A DNA stretch of 64,000 nt from Dolichospermum planctonicum (GCF_005402965.1 NZ_BJCF01000001.1:62001-126000), one strand, 5' to 3'. Shown: positions 27,726-37,453, numbered from the stretch's first letter. The notes: generated by a model not told the origin, from the letters alone. Made by a program: numbers and translations.

Positions 27726-28952
27726 TTATTCGCTTTTCATCCTTTTACTAAAAATCCGATAGTATAACCAGGTGCTAAATTCTTTGAGGGGAAATAGTAT
27801 ATAGGTCAAGGGGTTGACTGTGACGATAATATTTCTAAAATCTCGTTTGGCGAAAAATAAAATTCCCTTTGCTACTTGGGACGCTGACATGATACCATAG
27901 GGGTTTAATTGACTTTTGAATGGTCCGCAAATTAATTTGCGAATTACACAATTTTGTTCTAATCTTTTGAGGGTGACAATATCCCCTAATGCTCTTTTAC
28001 TCAGTTCATACAAAGGGCTGAAGGCTGGGGAAACTTCTGCTTCTGATGTATTTACCCAAATTTCTTTGGTGGCTTTGTCTTGGGGTCCTCTGACGGTTGC
28101 AGAAAAAATATCTATCAATTCTAAGGCGGAAAATGTGTTAATTTGATAGGAGTTATAAATGGCAGTAGAATCTCTATTTCCATAGACATTTACCCCATGA
28201 TTGATAATGAGAATATCAACTTTTTCTAAACTTTCCTGTAGTTGTGCTTCATTACCCAATTCCCATTTGATAACTTTAACCCGCGGTTGAATTGTAATTT
28301 TTTCCGGGTTGGTTGTTAATGCCACCACTTTGGCGTTATGCTTTAATAATTCGCCTACTAGTGCTTGTCCTAATGCACCAGAAGCACCTGTTAAAGCTAC
28401 GGTTTTTCCTTTGAGAGAAAGCCCTGTTCCCAGAATTTTATCTACTAGGGGAAAAACACCACTATAGTAAGCATTAACATCATCAAAATGATGTCGCCAA
28501 TGATAGCTTCTATTTACCCACCAAACGGAGGGAATTGCGTCTAATGGTCCGGGTAAATGATTGTAGTCTGTATCTATTGTTCCTTGGAAATATCGCAGGG
28601 ATGCACCGTATAAAAAAGTAACAGCATAAGCAACTCCTAACCATAACCCCCATTGATGGGCTACTAAGGCAATTATTGTTAAGATGATTACTAGTATCAC
28701 CGATTCGACGATATCGTGATACAATTGGGAGTCTACGTAGGCTTGTTGGGAAATTAAAGTTAAATCCCGTTTATATACAGCATGATGTTTATTATGCCAT
28801 TTCGCTAACCATGTGACTTGATGACACAAAGCATGATAAGCATCTCTGACAATTTCCGCGAGTAGGAGGGAGGAAAATCCCCAGGTTGTGAACTGGATAC
28901 AGTTATTTACTAAAACCGAGTCAATAGTTAAGCTTTGAGCCAAAATCATCAT
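27726..28952 (-). CDS. Fatty-acid/sterol desaturase-like fused to short-chain dehydrogenase
   Basis: A two-domain protein of 408 residues. The N-terminal half is a membrane di-iron oxygenase with helices and His clusters HALCH (about 41), HNKHH (about 53) and WRHHFDD (about 152), as in fatty-acid hydroxylases and sterol desaturases. From about residue 180 a Rossmann dehydrogenase begins with KTVALTGASGALGQALVGEL, with the Ser/Tyr-Lys part near SPLYELSKRALG. This fusion is known in cyanobacteria and is thought to act on lipids or carotenoids, with the substrate unknown. It ends the minus-strand run of 28980-31755. Confidence 0.8.
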   Translation of the reverse strand: MMILAQSLTIDSVLVNNCIQFTTWGFSSLLLAEIVRDAYHALCHQVTWLAKWHNKHHAVYKRDLTLISQQAYVDSQLYHDIVESVILVIILTIIALVAHQWGLWLGVAYAVTFLYGASLRYFQGTIDTDYNHLPGPLDAIPSVWWVNRSYHWRHHFDDVNAYYSGVFPLVDKILGTGLSLKGKTVALTGASGALGQALVGELLKHNAKVVALTTNPEKITIQPRVKVIKWELGNEAQLQESLEKVDILIINHGVNVYGNRDSTAIYNSYQINTFSALELIDIFSATVRGPQDKATKEIWVNTSEAEVSPAFSPLYELSKRALGDIVTLKRLEQNCVIRKLICGPFKSQLNPYGIMSASQVAKGILFFAKRDFRNIIVTVNPLTYILFPLKEFSTWLYYRIFSKRMKSE

Positions 28953-28979
28953 TTTTCTAGTAGTAGCACTTTTTCTGAA

Positions 28980-29423
28980 TTAAAGCAAGTTGTCTGACTG
29001 TGTGAGTTTTAAATATTGATCTGTCATTTCTGGTGTGAGAAATTCTATCATGACTCTATTTTCTACCCAAAATTCCATCACATCAAAGAAAGCACGACGA
29101 CAACGGATAACTCTCCAACCTTCTCTATGACCAATTGCTTCTATTTGTTCTTGGGTAGAATCAACGGAAATGGCTGCATGAGTAGCTGTAAAATTGTTGG
29201 GGTGAGAAGTTTCTTGAAACTGACAACTTTGTTCTCCTTCACCAGGTTGGATGACAATTTTTAATGGATAAACTTCAATTCCTGTTCCGTATTTGTCGGG
29301 GGATAGCATCATGTAACTACCTGAATGAGGAGCGAAGGGAAGGACGTTTCCGTTCATGATTTCGGCGAGAACTGCGGCTGTATGTTGGGGATTTTCAGCA
29401 GCAATAGAAAAATGGTGAATCAT
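28980..29423 (-). CDS. Hypothetical protein with glyoxalase/VOC-like features
   Basis: A protein of 147 residues starting MIHHFSIAAENPQHTAAVLAEI, reminiscent of the first strand-helix of the vicinal-oxygen-chelate (glyoxalase) fold. A later THAAISVD and a C-terminal FWVENRVMIEFLTPEM resemble the repeated strand with metal ligands (His, Glu). Conserved neighbours give no substrate. It lies 27 bp upstream of the desaturase-SDR gene on the same strand, so co-expression is likely. The family is assigned only by pattern. Confidence 0.5.
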   Translation of the reverse strand: MIHHFSIAAENPQHTAAVLAEIMNGNVLPFAPHSGSYMMLSPDKYGTGIEVYPLKIVIQPGEGEQSCQFQETSHPNNFTATHAAISVDSTQEQIEAIGHREGWRVIRCRRAFFDVMEFWVENRVMIEFLTPEMTDQYLKLTQSDNLL

Positions 29424-29479
29424 AAATTAATTCAATTATTGTGTATTTTTTCTGACCTATTATAGCACAATCAATGCTT

Positions 29480-29908
29480 CTAGCGATCGCTAATTTGCTC
29501 AATTAATCGCTGTTCTAGTAAATCCAATAATCCATCTACATCTTTTCCTATTTCATGAAAACAGGCTTCTGGTGATGATTTGGGTGCGAATTGGATTAGT
29601 TTAATTTCTCCTTTACCAATTCCAATCATGACTACCTCTGTTTCGGGTTTATGATTATCAATAATTCCCAAAATTTCTTGGAGACGATTTTCAACTCTAT
29701 CATTCAACTTTTCTATTTCGGATTGGGGACAATAGACAAAATGGGGAGTTGGTTGGAAATCAATACCGATAGTTCCCTGACTATTGCCATTTTCTAACCA
29801 CAACCCCCAAAAAAGTGCAGCTAGCTCTGGCTGATTTTTTTTGACAAATTTATCTAATTGTCTGCGCCATTTATTGTCTTCTGTTTCTGGTTGGGGAATA
29901 CTAAACAT
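29480..29908 (-). CDS. Conserved cyanobacterial protein, possibly CcmS-like
   Basis: A soluble acidic protein of 142 residues. Notable stretches are NKWRRQLDKFVKKNQPELAALFWGLWLENG, IDFQPTPHFVYCP and NRLQEILGIIDNHKPE. The pattern reminds me of the cyanobacterial family described as the beta-carboxysome assembly chaperone CcmS, but I cannot verify this without a search, and no carboxysome gene is in the window. No enzyme motif is visible. It lies 38 bp downstream of the ABC transporter gene and is probably co-transcribed. Confidence 0.45.
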   Translation of the reverse strand: MFSIPQPETEDNKWRRQLDKFVKKNQPELAALFWGLWLENGNSQGTIGIDFQPTPHFVYCPQSEIEKLNDRVENRLQEILGIIDNHKPETEVVMIGIGKGEIKLIQFAPKSSPEACFHEIGKDVDGLLDLLEQRLIEQISDR

Positions 29909-29946
29909 GATCGTTAATTGGTAATTTTATTTTATGATAATTTTCT

Positions 29947-31755
29947 CTATTTTAACCCAGATTGCACCAGCCAGAGACTGGTGTAAATGCCATTTTTTTC
30001 TAACAGTTGTTCATGAGTTCCTGCTTCTACTAATTTACCATGTTCCATGACATAAATACAATCAGCGTTGCGAATTGTCGAAAGACGATGAGCTATAGCT
30101 ATAGTAGTTCTATTGACCGTAATTCGTTCTAGGGAACGTTGAATTGCGGCCTCGGTTTCATTGTCTACTGCTGAAGTAGCTTCATCTAAAATCAGAATTG
30201 GTGGATTTTTTAATACTGCGCGAGCGATCGCAATTCGTTGTCTTTGTCCTCCAGATAATTTTTGTCCTCTTTCCCCTACTATTGTCTCATAACCTTGGGG
30301 TAAATTCATAATAAAATCATGAGCTTCTGCTATTTTCGCGGCCATGATGATCTCTTCATTAGTAGCAGTGAAAGTACCATAGCCAATATTTTCTCCCACT
30401 GTACCATGAAATAGAAATACATCTTGACTGACTAAACCAATAGCGCGGCGTAAATCTCGTAAATTTAACTGTTGTAAATCAATTCCATCAAGAGTGATTT
30501 TACCATTTTGTACTTCATAAAAACGCAGTAATAACTTAACTAAAGTGCTTTTACCTGAACCTGTTGAACCCACAATAGCAATTGTATTTCCCGCTGGAAT
30601 TTCTAAAGATAAGTTTTTGATAACTGGGTTTCTATTCTGATAAGCAAAGCTGACATTTTTAAATTCTAAAGCTCCCCGAATCATATCTATAGGTAAATCA
30701 ATATTTCCTCCAGGAATTGTCATAGGAGTATCTAATAAATCCATGACTCGATTAGTAGAAGCCATAGCTCTTTGATATAAATCAAAAGTATCTCCTAATC
30801 TGGTTAATGGCCATAATAAAAGCTGCACTAAAAACACCAAAGAACTATAAGCACCGACAGCCAACCTTCCGGCTACTGTTTCCATACCGCCGAATAATAG
30901 CAATATTGTAAAAGCTATTAAAATGAACATCCGAATGATGGGAATATAAGCCGCAGATAAGGCGATCGCTACTGCATTACTGTGACGATAAGCATTACTT
31001 TCTAATTCTACACGAGCAGATTCATAATCTTCGGCAGTAAAACTTTTAATGGTAGTAATTCCGCTCAAATTATTAGACAATCTGCTATTTAATAAACCTA
31101 CTTTTTCCCGAACATCAGCATAACGAGGGGCGAGAAATTTCTGAAAAACTATCGAACCACCGAGAATAAAAGGCATGGGTAAAATTGCCATCCCAGCCAC
31201 ACTAGGAGCTAAAATAAAAAATGCACCACCAACGATGATAATAGTTGTCGTGACTTGAATAATATCATTTGCACCCACATCTAAAAACCGCTCTAATTGG
31301 TTAATATCATCACTGAGGATAGACATTAAACCCCCCGTACTACGTTCTTCAAAATAAGCTAATTCTAATTCTTGCAGGTGTTTATATGCGGACAATCTTA
31401 AGTTATGCTGAATATTCTGCCCCAAATTGCGCCATAATAATTTATAGGCATATTCAAACAATGATTCCAACACCCAAGTAATCACCGTCAACAAGGATAA
31501 AATTAAGAATTGCCCATAAATATCCTTGACACCTAACCCAGCAATGATAGAATTATCTTGCTTGACTACCACATCCACCGCAATCCCAATTAATACAGGT
31601 GGTGCTAAATCAAAAAATTTATTCAAGATAGAAGCGCCAATGGCCAGCCGAATTTGTTTAGTATACTTATGTCCATACTTAAATAAACGCTGGAGAGGAT
31701 GTACAGAATTTGTACGTCTTTGTGATAAGCGGGGAGATTTTAATGGTATATTCAC
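29947..31755 (-). CDS. ABC exporter (fused membrane and ATPase domains, MsbA/BmrA type)
   Basis: A half-transporter of 602 residues. Six membrane helices span about 35-330, followed by an ATPase with Walker A GSTGSGKSTLV, signature LSGGQRQRIAIARA, Walker B LILDEATSAVDNETE and switch His in IAHRLST. It functions as a homodimer or heterodimer exporting lipids, drugs or peptides; with no accessory domain the cargo is open. No C39 peptidase is present, unlike the exporter at 47275-50007. The first about 20 residues are basic and not conserved. Confidence 0.88.
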   Translation of the reverse strand: MNIPLKSPRLSQRRTNSVHPLQRLFKYGHKYTKQIRLAIGASILNKFFDLAPPVLIGIAVDVVVKQDNSIIAGLGVKDIYGQFLILSLLTVITWVLESLFEYAYKLLWRNLGQNIQHNLRLSAYKHLQELELAYFEERSTGGLMSILSDDINQLERFLDVGANDIIQVTTTIIIVGGAFFILAPSVAGMAILPMPFILGGSIVFQKFLAPRYADVREKVGLLNSRLSNNLSGITTIKSFTAEDYESARVELESNAYRHSNAVAIALSAAYIPIIRMFILIAFTILLLFGGMETVAGRLAVGAYSSLVFLVQLLLWPLTRLGDTFDLYQRAMASTNRVMDLLDTPMTIPGGNIDLPIDMIRGALEFKNVSFAYQNRNPVIKNLSLEIPAGNTIAIVGSTGSGKSTLVKLLLRFYEVQNGKITLDGIDLQQLNLRDLRRAIGLVSQDVFLFHGTVGENIGYGTFTATNEEIIMAAKIAEAHDFIMNLPQGYETIVGERGQKLSGGQRQRIAIARAVLKNPPILILDEATSAVDNETEAAIQRSLERITVNRTTIAIAHRLSTIRNADCIYVMEHGKLVEAGTHEQLLEKNGIYTSLWLVQSGLK

Positions 31756-32171
31756 ATTAATTACTAATTATTAATTGCTAATTACTTACAATTAATATTA
31801 CCACATAATCAAGTTAATCAGTTATGAAAATTGAAATAATAGATACAGTTATCTTCCTTCAGGAATAAATTGGCATCTATCGTCATCGAACCTTGACGAT
31901 TATTGTTAACTACTAATTTGGCAAACTCCAGTTTTAGCAATTATATTAGAAAAATATTATCGCCAAAATTATTCTCAAGTAAAACCAGAGCGTTAATCAA
32001 CGGTATAATGACATTGCCTAGAAACAAGATGTGCTAATTTTACCGGCAATTATTAGCTTTTTTAGAGCGGAATATGTCATATCAATCTTGATTTTGTTCA
32101 AAAATGCTAGTAATGTGATCAAATCTCACTCCCACAACCTAAACCAGACGTAAAACTAGACAAATCATATT
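31756..32171. other. Intergenic region, 31.8-32.2 kb
   Basis: A 416-bp AT-rich spacer between divergent genes. A short open stretch at about 31900-32040 has no start codon or ribosome site worth naming. I see no repeat or RNA gene. Promoters for the ABC exporter (-) and the DUF1824 gene (+) are expected here. Confidence 0.4.
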
Positions 32172-32588
32172 ATGTCTACTCCCAATTATCAGCAACTCTC
32201 ACTGCCAGAAGCCAGGAAAATACTCAACAAATTCAACTGTCTGGATATCGCCCCCATTCTGAAACCGTCGGAGAAAATTCCCACCCGTGAGGCATTAATT
32301 TTTGTCACCAGTCTGACTGATTATCAAATTTTAGGTATTTGTGCTGATACAGCCGAAGAGGGAATTTTAGCCATGAAAACCTATTCTCGCGCTTTGGGTT
32401 ATCAACCACCAACTGATTTACCGCAACCAGAAGGACCAGTTTACATCAAATTAAATGGCAAAAATGGCTTGTGTTATCTCGATTCCTATTCTGGTCATCA
32501 TCGGGGAGTGCTAGTATCTTGTCAGTCCTATCAAGAGGGAGGAGTTAACGAAATGTATGGACATTTACCCCTCGATTTATTTGTCTAG
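32172..32588 (+). CDS. DUF1824-family cyanobacterial protein
   Basis: A soluble protein of 138 residues. The sequence SLPEARKILNKFNCLD, REALIFVTSLTDYQILGICADT, and the C-terminal YLDSYSGHHRGVLVSCQSY fit DUF1824, a family confined to cyanobacteria and some plastid lineages. No catalytic motif or localisation signal is seen. It lies 70 bp ahead of the ABC-F gene, with a small GGGTGGGCA/TGCCCACC hairpin (32612-32630) between them, so the two may be separately transcribed. Confidence 0.72.
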   Translation: MSTPNYQQLSLPEARKILNKFNCLDIAPILKPSEKIPTREALIFVTSLTDYQILGICADTAEEGILAMKTYSRALGYQPPTDLPQPEGPVYIKLNGKNGLCYLDSYSGHHRGVLVSCQSYQEGGVNEMYGHLPLDLFV

Positions 32589-32658
32589 AATTTCGTTTAC
32601 AATCGTCTTTAGGGTGGGCAATGCCCACCTCATTCTTAATCACTAATTACCAGATAAT

Positions 32659-34563
32659 ATGAGCATTGTTACATTACAGTCAGTTAAAAAAGATTTTGGC
32701 ATTAAAGAACTCTTAAAAGATGCTAATTTTAGTCTTGATACTAATGACAAAGTTGGTTTGATTGGTACTAATGGTTCTGGTAAATCAACTTTATTAAAAA
32801 TGATCGCCGGCTTAGAATCAATTGATAGCGGCCAAATTTTAGTTAATTCCGGTGCGAAAATTGTTTACTTACCCCAACAGCCAGATATAGACGAAAATCA
32901 CACAGTTTTAGAACAGGTATTTGCTGACAGTGGTGAACAAATCCACCTAGTTAAAGAGTACGAAGAATTGTCTGATAAATTGGCACATTATCCCGATGAT
33001 AGTCAATTAATGTCTCGTCTTTCCAGTGTAATGCAGCGCATGGATGCCACAGGTGCATGGGAAGTAGAAACCAACGCTAAAATCATTTTAACAAAACTAG
33101 GAATTGCTGATTTTGATGTGAAAGTTGGCACATTATCAGGGGGATATCGCAAGCGCATTGCTTTAGCCGCAGCCTTAATATCAGAACCTGATTTATTATT
33201 AATGGATGAACCGACAAACCATCTTGATGCCCTGTCTGTAGAATGGTTACAAAGTTATTTAAATCGCTATCGTGGCGCACTTTTATTAATTACCCATGAT
33301 CGTTATTTTCTAGATAGAGTTACTAATAAAATTATCGAAATTGATCGCGGTGATATTTACACTTATACTGGTAATTATTCCTATTATCTAGAAAAGAAGG
33401 CCTTAGCTGAAGAGTCGGCTGTTAGCACTCAACGGAAACATCAAGGAATTTTACGACGAGAATTAGAATGGTTAAAAAAAGGACCAAAAGCTAGAAGTAC
33501 AAAGCAAAAAGCCAGAATTGAACGCGCTCATGCTCTGCGAGATACTGAGTTTAAACAACTTAATGGTAAGGTTGATATTTCTACCATTGGTCGTCGTATT
33601 GGTAAGAAAGTTATTGACCTCAAAAATGTTAGTAAAGCCTACAATGGTAGAACCTTAATTAAGGATTTTACTTATGAATTTAGTCCAGAAGATAGAATTG
33701 GTATTATTGGTGGAAATGGTGCAGGAAAATCTACCTTAATGGATATTATTACCGCCAGAATTAAACCAGATTCTGGTATTGTAGAAATTGGGACTACAAT
33801 TCATATTGGTTATTTTAACCAACATTCAGAAGAATTGTTAACGGCTGTGAATGAAGATCAGCGCGTGATTGATTATATTAAAGAAGAAGGAGAATTTATT
33901 GAAATATCCGACGGAACTAAAATCACTGCTTCCCAAATGTTAGAGAGATTTTTGTTTCCGGGAAATCAACAATATGCACCCATTCATAAACTTTCTGGCG
34001 GAGAAAAACGTCGTTTATTCCTATTGCGTATTCTTATTAGTGCGCCCAATGTCTTGATTTTAGATGAACCGACTAATGATTTAGATGTCCAAACATTAGC
34101 AGTATTAGAAGATTATCTGGAAGATTTTAATGGTTGTGTAATTGTAGTTTCCCATGATCGTTACTTTTTAGATCGGACAGTAGATACAATTTTCGCTTTG
34201 GAAGCAGGGGGAAGTTTACGTCAATATCCAGGGAATTATTCTATTTATTTAGATTATAAAAAAGCTGAAGAAGCCCAACCACAGGAAACACCAAAGGCTG
34301 TCATTGTGGAAAAGGTGACATCTCCAGTTATAGAGACTAAAAAACGCCGCAGGTTATCTAATTGGGAAAGACGGGAATTTGCAGAATTAGAAGGAAAAAT
34401 TGCCAAATTAGAAGCGGAAAAAACAGCATTAGAAAAGAAATTAGCAACTATGGCGGGGAATTATAGCGAAGTGCAAAAACTTTATGAACAGGTGGAAACC
34501 CTCAAGAAAAATATTGATGTAGCCACGGAACGTTGGTTAGAATTAGCGGAAATGGAGTCTTAA
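32659..34563 (+). CDS. ABC-F ribosome-associated ATPase (Uup-like)
   Basis: A protein of 634 residues with two ATPase domains and no membrane helices. Domain 1: Walker A GTNGSGKST, signature LSGGYRKRIAL, Walker B LLMDEPTNHLD. Domain 2: GGNGAGKST, LSGGEKRRLFL, LILDEPTNDLD. The interdomain arm contains LKKGPKARSTKQKARIERA. The C-terminus (about 570-632) is a basic-acidic coiled coil, as in Uup. ABC-F proteins act at the ribosomal E-site to relieve stalled translation, and Uup is also linked to DNA stability. Confidence 0.9.
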   Translation: MSIVTLQSVKKDFGIKELLKDANFSLDTNDKVGLIGTNGSGKSTLLKMIAGLESIDSGQILVNSGAKIVYLPQQPDIDENHTVLEQVFADSGEQIHLVKEYEELSDKLAHYPDDSQLMSRLSSVMQRMDATGAWEVETNAKIILTKLGIADFDVKVGTLSGGYRKRIALAAALISEPDLLLMDEPTNHLDALSVEWLQSYLNRYRGALLLITHDRYFLDRVTNKIIEIDRGDIYTYTGNYSYYLEKKALAEESAVSTQRKHQGILRRELEWLKKGPKARSTKQKARIERAHALRDTEFKQLNGKVDISTIGRRIGKKVIDLKNVSKAYNGRTLIKDFTYEFSPEDRIGIIGGNGAGKSTLMDIITARIKPDSGIVEIGTTIHIGYFNQHSEELLTAVNEDQRVIDYIKEEGEFIEISDGTKITASQMLERFLFPGNQQYAPIHKLSGGEKRRLFLLRILISAPNVLILDEPTNDLDVQTLAVLEDYLEDFNGCVIVVSHDRYFLDRTVDTIFALEAGGSLRQYPGNYSIYLDYKKAEEAQPQETPKAVIVEKVTSPVIETKKRRRLSNWERREFAELEGKIAKLEAEKTALEKKLATMAGNYSEVQKLYEQVETLKKNIDVATERWLELAEMES

Positions 34564-34582
34564 AGGTTGTTTATCTCCTTTT

Positions 34583-34640
34583 ATCTCGTTCCCATGCTCT
34601 GTATGGGGATGAAATCAAGAAGGCTCTGCCTTCCATATAT
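34583..34640 (+). repeat. Dispersed repeat, family 2
   Basis: An element with CTCGTTCCCATGCTC followed by AAGGCTCTGCC. Related copies are at 44143-44301 (compound), 45147-45178 and 50764-50830. Confidence 0.7.
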
Positions 34641-34684
34641 GATATAATTTCGTGATTAAACACTGAATTTTCATCATTAAAATA

Positions 34685-35563
34685 ATGTTTCAACTCTATG
34701 AAAATCAAGAAAATAGAATATTTCACGGTGATGCTGTCAGCATTATATCAAATCATATTCCCTCAGAATCAATTGATTTAATTTTTGTTGATCCTCCATA
34801 TAATATAGGTAAAAAATTTGCTAATTTTCATGACAAATGGGATTCAGAAGAAGAGTATGTAAATTGGTCATATAAATGGCTTGATGAATGTATCCGCACA
34901 TTAAAACCAAATGGCACAATCTATGTAATGACAAGTACACAAGCAATGCCTTATTTTGACATTTACCTGAGAAAAAAATTAACTATTCTCAGTCGTATAA
35001 TCTGGCATTACGATAGCTCTGGAGTGCAAGCTACAAAATATTTTGGTTCAATGTATGAACCTATTCTTCATTGTGTAAAAGATAAAAATAATTATATTTT
35101 TAATGCAGACGATATCAAAATTGCTGCAAAAACTGGCGCAGAACGTAAATTAATTGATTACAGAAAATCAGTACCAACTCCCTATAATACAGAAAAAGTC
35201 CCTGGTAATGCTTGGTATTTTCCTCGGGTGAGATATCGCATGGAAGAGTATGAAAATCATCCTTCACAAAAACCGGAGTCATTGTTAGAAAGAATTATTT
35301 TAGCCAGTAGTAATGAAGGTAGCTTAATACTTGATCCTTTTGCGGGAACTTTTACCACTGCTGCTGTAGCTAAACGCTTAGGGAGACAATCTATTAGTAT
35401 TGAATCTCAAGCAGAATATTTAAAAATTGGGTTAAGACGAGTTTTGGGAATGCCAGAATATCAGGGAGAAAAACTTTTATCGCCAGAAAAAAGCTATAAT
35501 ATTAAGAATAAAAAGGGTAAAAAACTAGATTTGGATTTAGATGTTAAGTTAGCAGATATATGA
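34685..35563 (+). CDS. Site-specific DNA methyltransferase (N4/N6 amino type)
   Basis: An enzyme of 292 residues with the catalytic motif IV VDPPYN at about residues 35-40, then a central target-recognition region, then motif X/I HPSQKPESLLERII and DPFAGTFTTAAVAKRLGR (about 215-240). This order (catalytic motif before SAM motif) matches the beta group of amino-methyltransferases such as M.HinfI and CcrM, which methylate adenine N6 or cytosine N4. The recognition site cannot be deduced. No endonuclease is visible next to it; a 52-residue ORF is translationally coupled by ATGA. AT-rich codon use and position between repeats hint at acquisition. Confidence 0.85.
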   Translation: MFQLYENQENRIFHGDAVSIISNHIPSESIDLIFVDPPYNIGKKFANFHDKWDSEEEYVNWSYKWLDECIRTLKPNGTIYVMTSTQAMPYFDIYLRKKLTILSRIIWHYDSSGVQATKYFGSMYEPILHCVKDKNNYIFNADDIKIAAKTGAERKLIDYRKSVPTPYNTEKVPGNAWYFPRVRYRMEEYENHPSQKPESLLERIILASSNEGSLILDPFAGTFTTAAVAKRLGRQSISIESQAEYLKIGLRRVLGMPEYQGEKLLSPEKSYNIKNKKGKKLDLDLDVKLADI

Positions 35564-35718
35564 AATGTATAGAAGAAGTGATCAATATTCCCGAACTAAT
35601 GCTTCGATTTAATCAAGTTTTGGAATTTAAAAGAGGTATTCAAGTAATTGAAGAAATTGTTTTGCAAAATCGAATTGAGTTTAATATGGAAGATGAAATA
35701 GTGAATGATGAAGAATAA
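35560..35718 (+). CDS. 52-residue ORF overlapping the DNA methyltransferase stop
   Basis: The frame starts in the ATGA overlap at 35560, sharing bases with the methyltransferase stop, and ends at 35716-35718. The product, MKCIEEVINIPELMLRFN..., is helical and acidic with no recognised motif. Start-stop overlap favours real translation coupled to the methyltransferase. It could be a short partner, a control peptide or a remnant of a restriction subunit. Confidence 0.5.
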   Translation: MKCIEEVINIPELMLRFNQVLEFKRGIQVIEEIVLQNRIEFNMEDEIVNDEE

Positions 35719-35721
35719 AAC

Positions 35722-35767
35722 ACCCCATTTTAATATTATTAAAAATTAATTATTCAAGATGGGGTTT
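35722..35767. terminator. Probable bidirectional terminator, 35.7 kb
   Basis: ACCCCAT- and ATGGGGT-containing arms flanked by A- and T-rich tracts, between the convergent methyltransferase unit (+) and lipoxygenase gene (-). The loop is long (about 28 nt), so moderate confidence. Confidence 0.5.
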
Positions 35768-35785
35768 TGTCTATTCTGCAATTAG

Positions 35786-37432
35786 TTAAATACTAATACT
35801 GTTGAGAATAAGTCTTGGTTGGAGATATTCGTAATTTACTAAACGTCCCTTATTATTCAATTCAATTTTTCTCTGTACTACACTCAATTCTTGCTGAAAT
35901 TTATTCACAACTTGGTCAGCATTTGGATCTGTAAATTCTTCCTCTTCATAATATCCCAGTCTGTCATAACGATAGTCTGAAAGTATGTACACAGTTGATA
36001 ATTGGGTATTTGTGGGTTTGGCAGGTGGTAGAAAATCTATGAGGGCTTGACGGTCTTTAATATCACCCTTTTCTTGAATTGCTTGATAAGCAGCTAGGGG
36101 CATATTAGGAATAAAACCCATGTATTCATATTGGGAGAAATTAACCGCCGAATGCTGCGGACCACAAATATATATGATAGTAGTAACAATCTCAACTAAT
36201 TGTTCTAAGGTATCAATGCGATCGCTCATACCCTTAACCCTACCACCATCCTGAGCCACTAATTCCCGCGCCCAAGCTTGCAGTTCTCCGTCTGCTTTCA
36301 AGTCTGCTGGACTCTTGTAATAAAGCTGCAAATAGTTAAATACAAACTTATTAATCGCATTCCATAACAAAATTCCATCATCCCGATAAGGATAATGTGG
36401 CAAGTTTTTCACATCATCTACACCGCGATTTTTAAGTTCCCTAGGTAGAGCAAACTGGTCTAGACTCCAACTTTTATAGGCATCTACCACAATTTGCAAT
36501 GATTCTTGCAGAGTTCCTGCTAATAATTCATCCACAAAACCGCCCCTACTAACCAGACGCTTGCGAGCTAAATCATTATTAGCCAACATAAACCGGAAAT
36601 GGGGTCTGAGTAATATTCTCAGAGGATGATTTTCAGCCAGTTGACGCGGGGTGACAACAGCAAAGGGTTCCATTACCAGGTGAGTCCGGCATAAATGGCT
36701 GCTCATTTCATGATGATTAGCATCAGCAATTTGCACACAGGACTTAGCATAAAACCAGGTTAAAGGGTCATCAAAAGGAGTTAGCAAGGGGCTGGCTTTA
36801 CCTGCTTTGGGATTGATTTGAATGGCTACAGGGACTAATTGGCCTCGATCTTGAAAGCCCGAACTGCGCCAACAGAAAAAGGCTAGAGGTGCTGGTAGGT
36901 ACTTTTTTCCTTTGGCATAAGTGCCACCTTGAACAAACGCCAAGGATCTATAATCAGCGACATATAGATTTCCTGTGGCCAATCTTTCGATTAAATTAAT
37001 AGAATTGCCAAACTTATCCTGTAATTCTTCGATGGTAAAGGCAAAGTTAGCTGGCATTTGCTTAATTTGACGTAAAACCATCGGATTCACCCCACAAAGC
37101 CGTTGTTCGGCGAAGGAATCATCGGTTTCATAGGTTTTCATCACATTAGGTTTTTGCAAAACTGGGAAAAAGTCCTCATAATCTTGCAATTCATCTAAAG
37201 GATCCCACATAGCATGAGTTTTAACAGCCATCATATTTAGAGGAAGTTCTGCTGCCTCTAATGTCCGTTCAGCAATATACTTAGTAGAAAAATTCTCTGC
37301 GGGAGGTACGCTTTTGAGCATCGCCATAGGCGGCAAAAAATCATACATGAATTGATACTCTTTGCGGCCTTTCTCTAGACAAGATTGGCGTTGTGCGGGG
37401 TTTGGGTCATTTTGAGGTAGAAATGGCTGCAT
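35786..37432 (-). CDS. Mini-lipoxygenase (no PLAT domain)
   Basis: A non-heme iron dioxygenase of 548 residues. The iron-site signature is complete: FYAKSCVQIADANHHEMSSH and LCRTHLVMEPFAV, with His ligands at about 239-245; GPQHSAVNFSQYEY at about 424-437 with the third His and Asn; and the C-terminal Ile (NSISI) as carboxylate ligand. The beta-barrel PLAT domain of plant and animal enzymes is absent. At the Coffa position (RGGF, about 296) a Gly is present, which in the family often goes with R-stereochemistry. It oxygenates polyunsaturated fatty acids to hydroperoxides. Located 21 bp downstream of a P450 gene, so the two form an operon. Confidence 0.92.
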   Translation of the reverse strand: MQPFLPQNDPNPAQRQSCLEKGRKEYQFMYDFLPPMAMLKSVPPAENFSTKYIAERTLEAAELPLNMMAVKTHAMWDPLDELQDYEDFFPVLQKPNVMKTYETDDSFAEQRLCGVNPMVLRQIKQMPANFAFTIEELQDKFGNSINLIERLATGNLYVADYRSLAFVQGGTYAKGKKYLPAPLAFFCWRSSGFQDRGQLVPVAIQINPKAGKASPLLTPFDDPLTWFYAKSCVQIADANHHEMSSHLCRTHLVMEPFAVVTPRQLAENHPLRILLRPHFRFMLANNDLARKRLVSRGGFVDELLAGTLQESLQIVVDAYKSWSLDQFALPRELKNRGVDDVKNLPHYPYRDDGILLWNAINKFVFNYLQLYYKSPADLKADGELQAWARELVAQDGGRVKGMSDRIDTLEQLVEIVTTIIYICGPQHSAVNFSQYEYMGFIPNMPLAAYQAIQEKGDIKDRQALIDFLPPAKPTNTQLSTVYILSDYRYDRLGYYEEEEFTDPNADQVVNKFQQELSVVQRKIELNNKGRLVNYEYLQPRLILNSISI

Positions 37433-37453
37433 GATATTTATTTATGATATGGA

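Noticed and set aside
34685-35563. Solitary Dam-like GATC methyltransferase
   Set aside because: Motif order (catalytic before SAM-binding) is not that of Dam-type alpha enzymes; specificity cannot be assigned.
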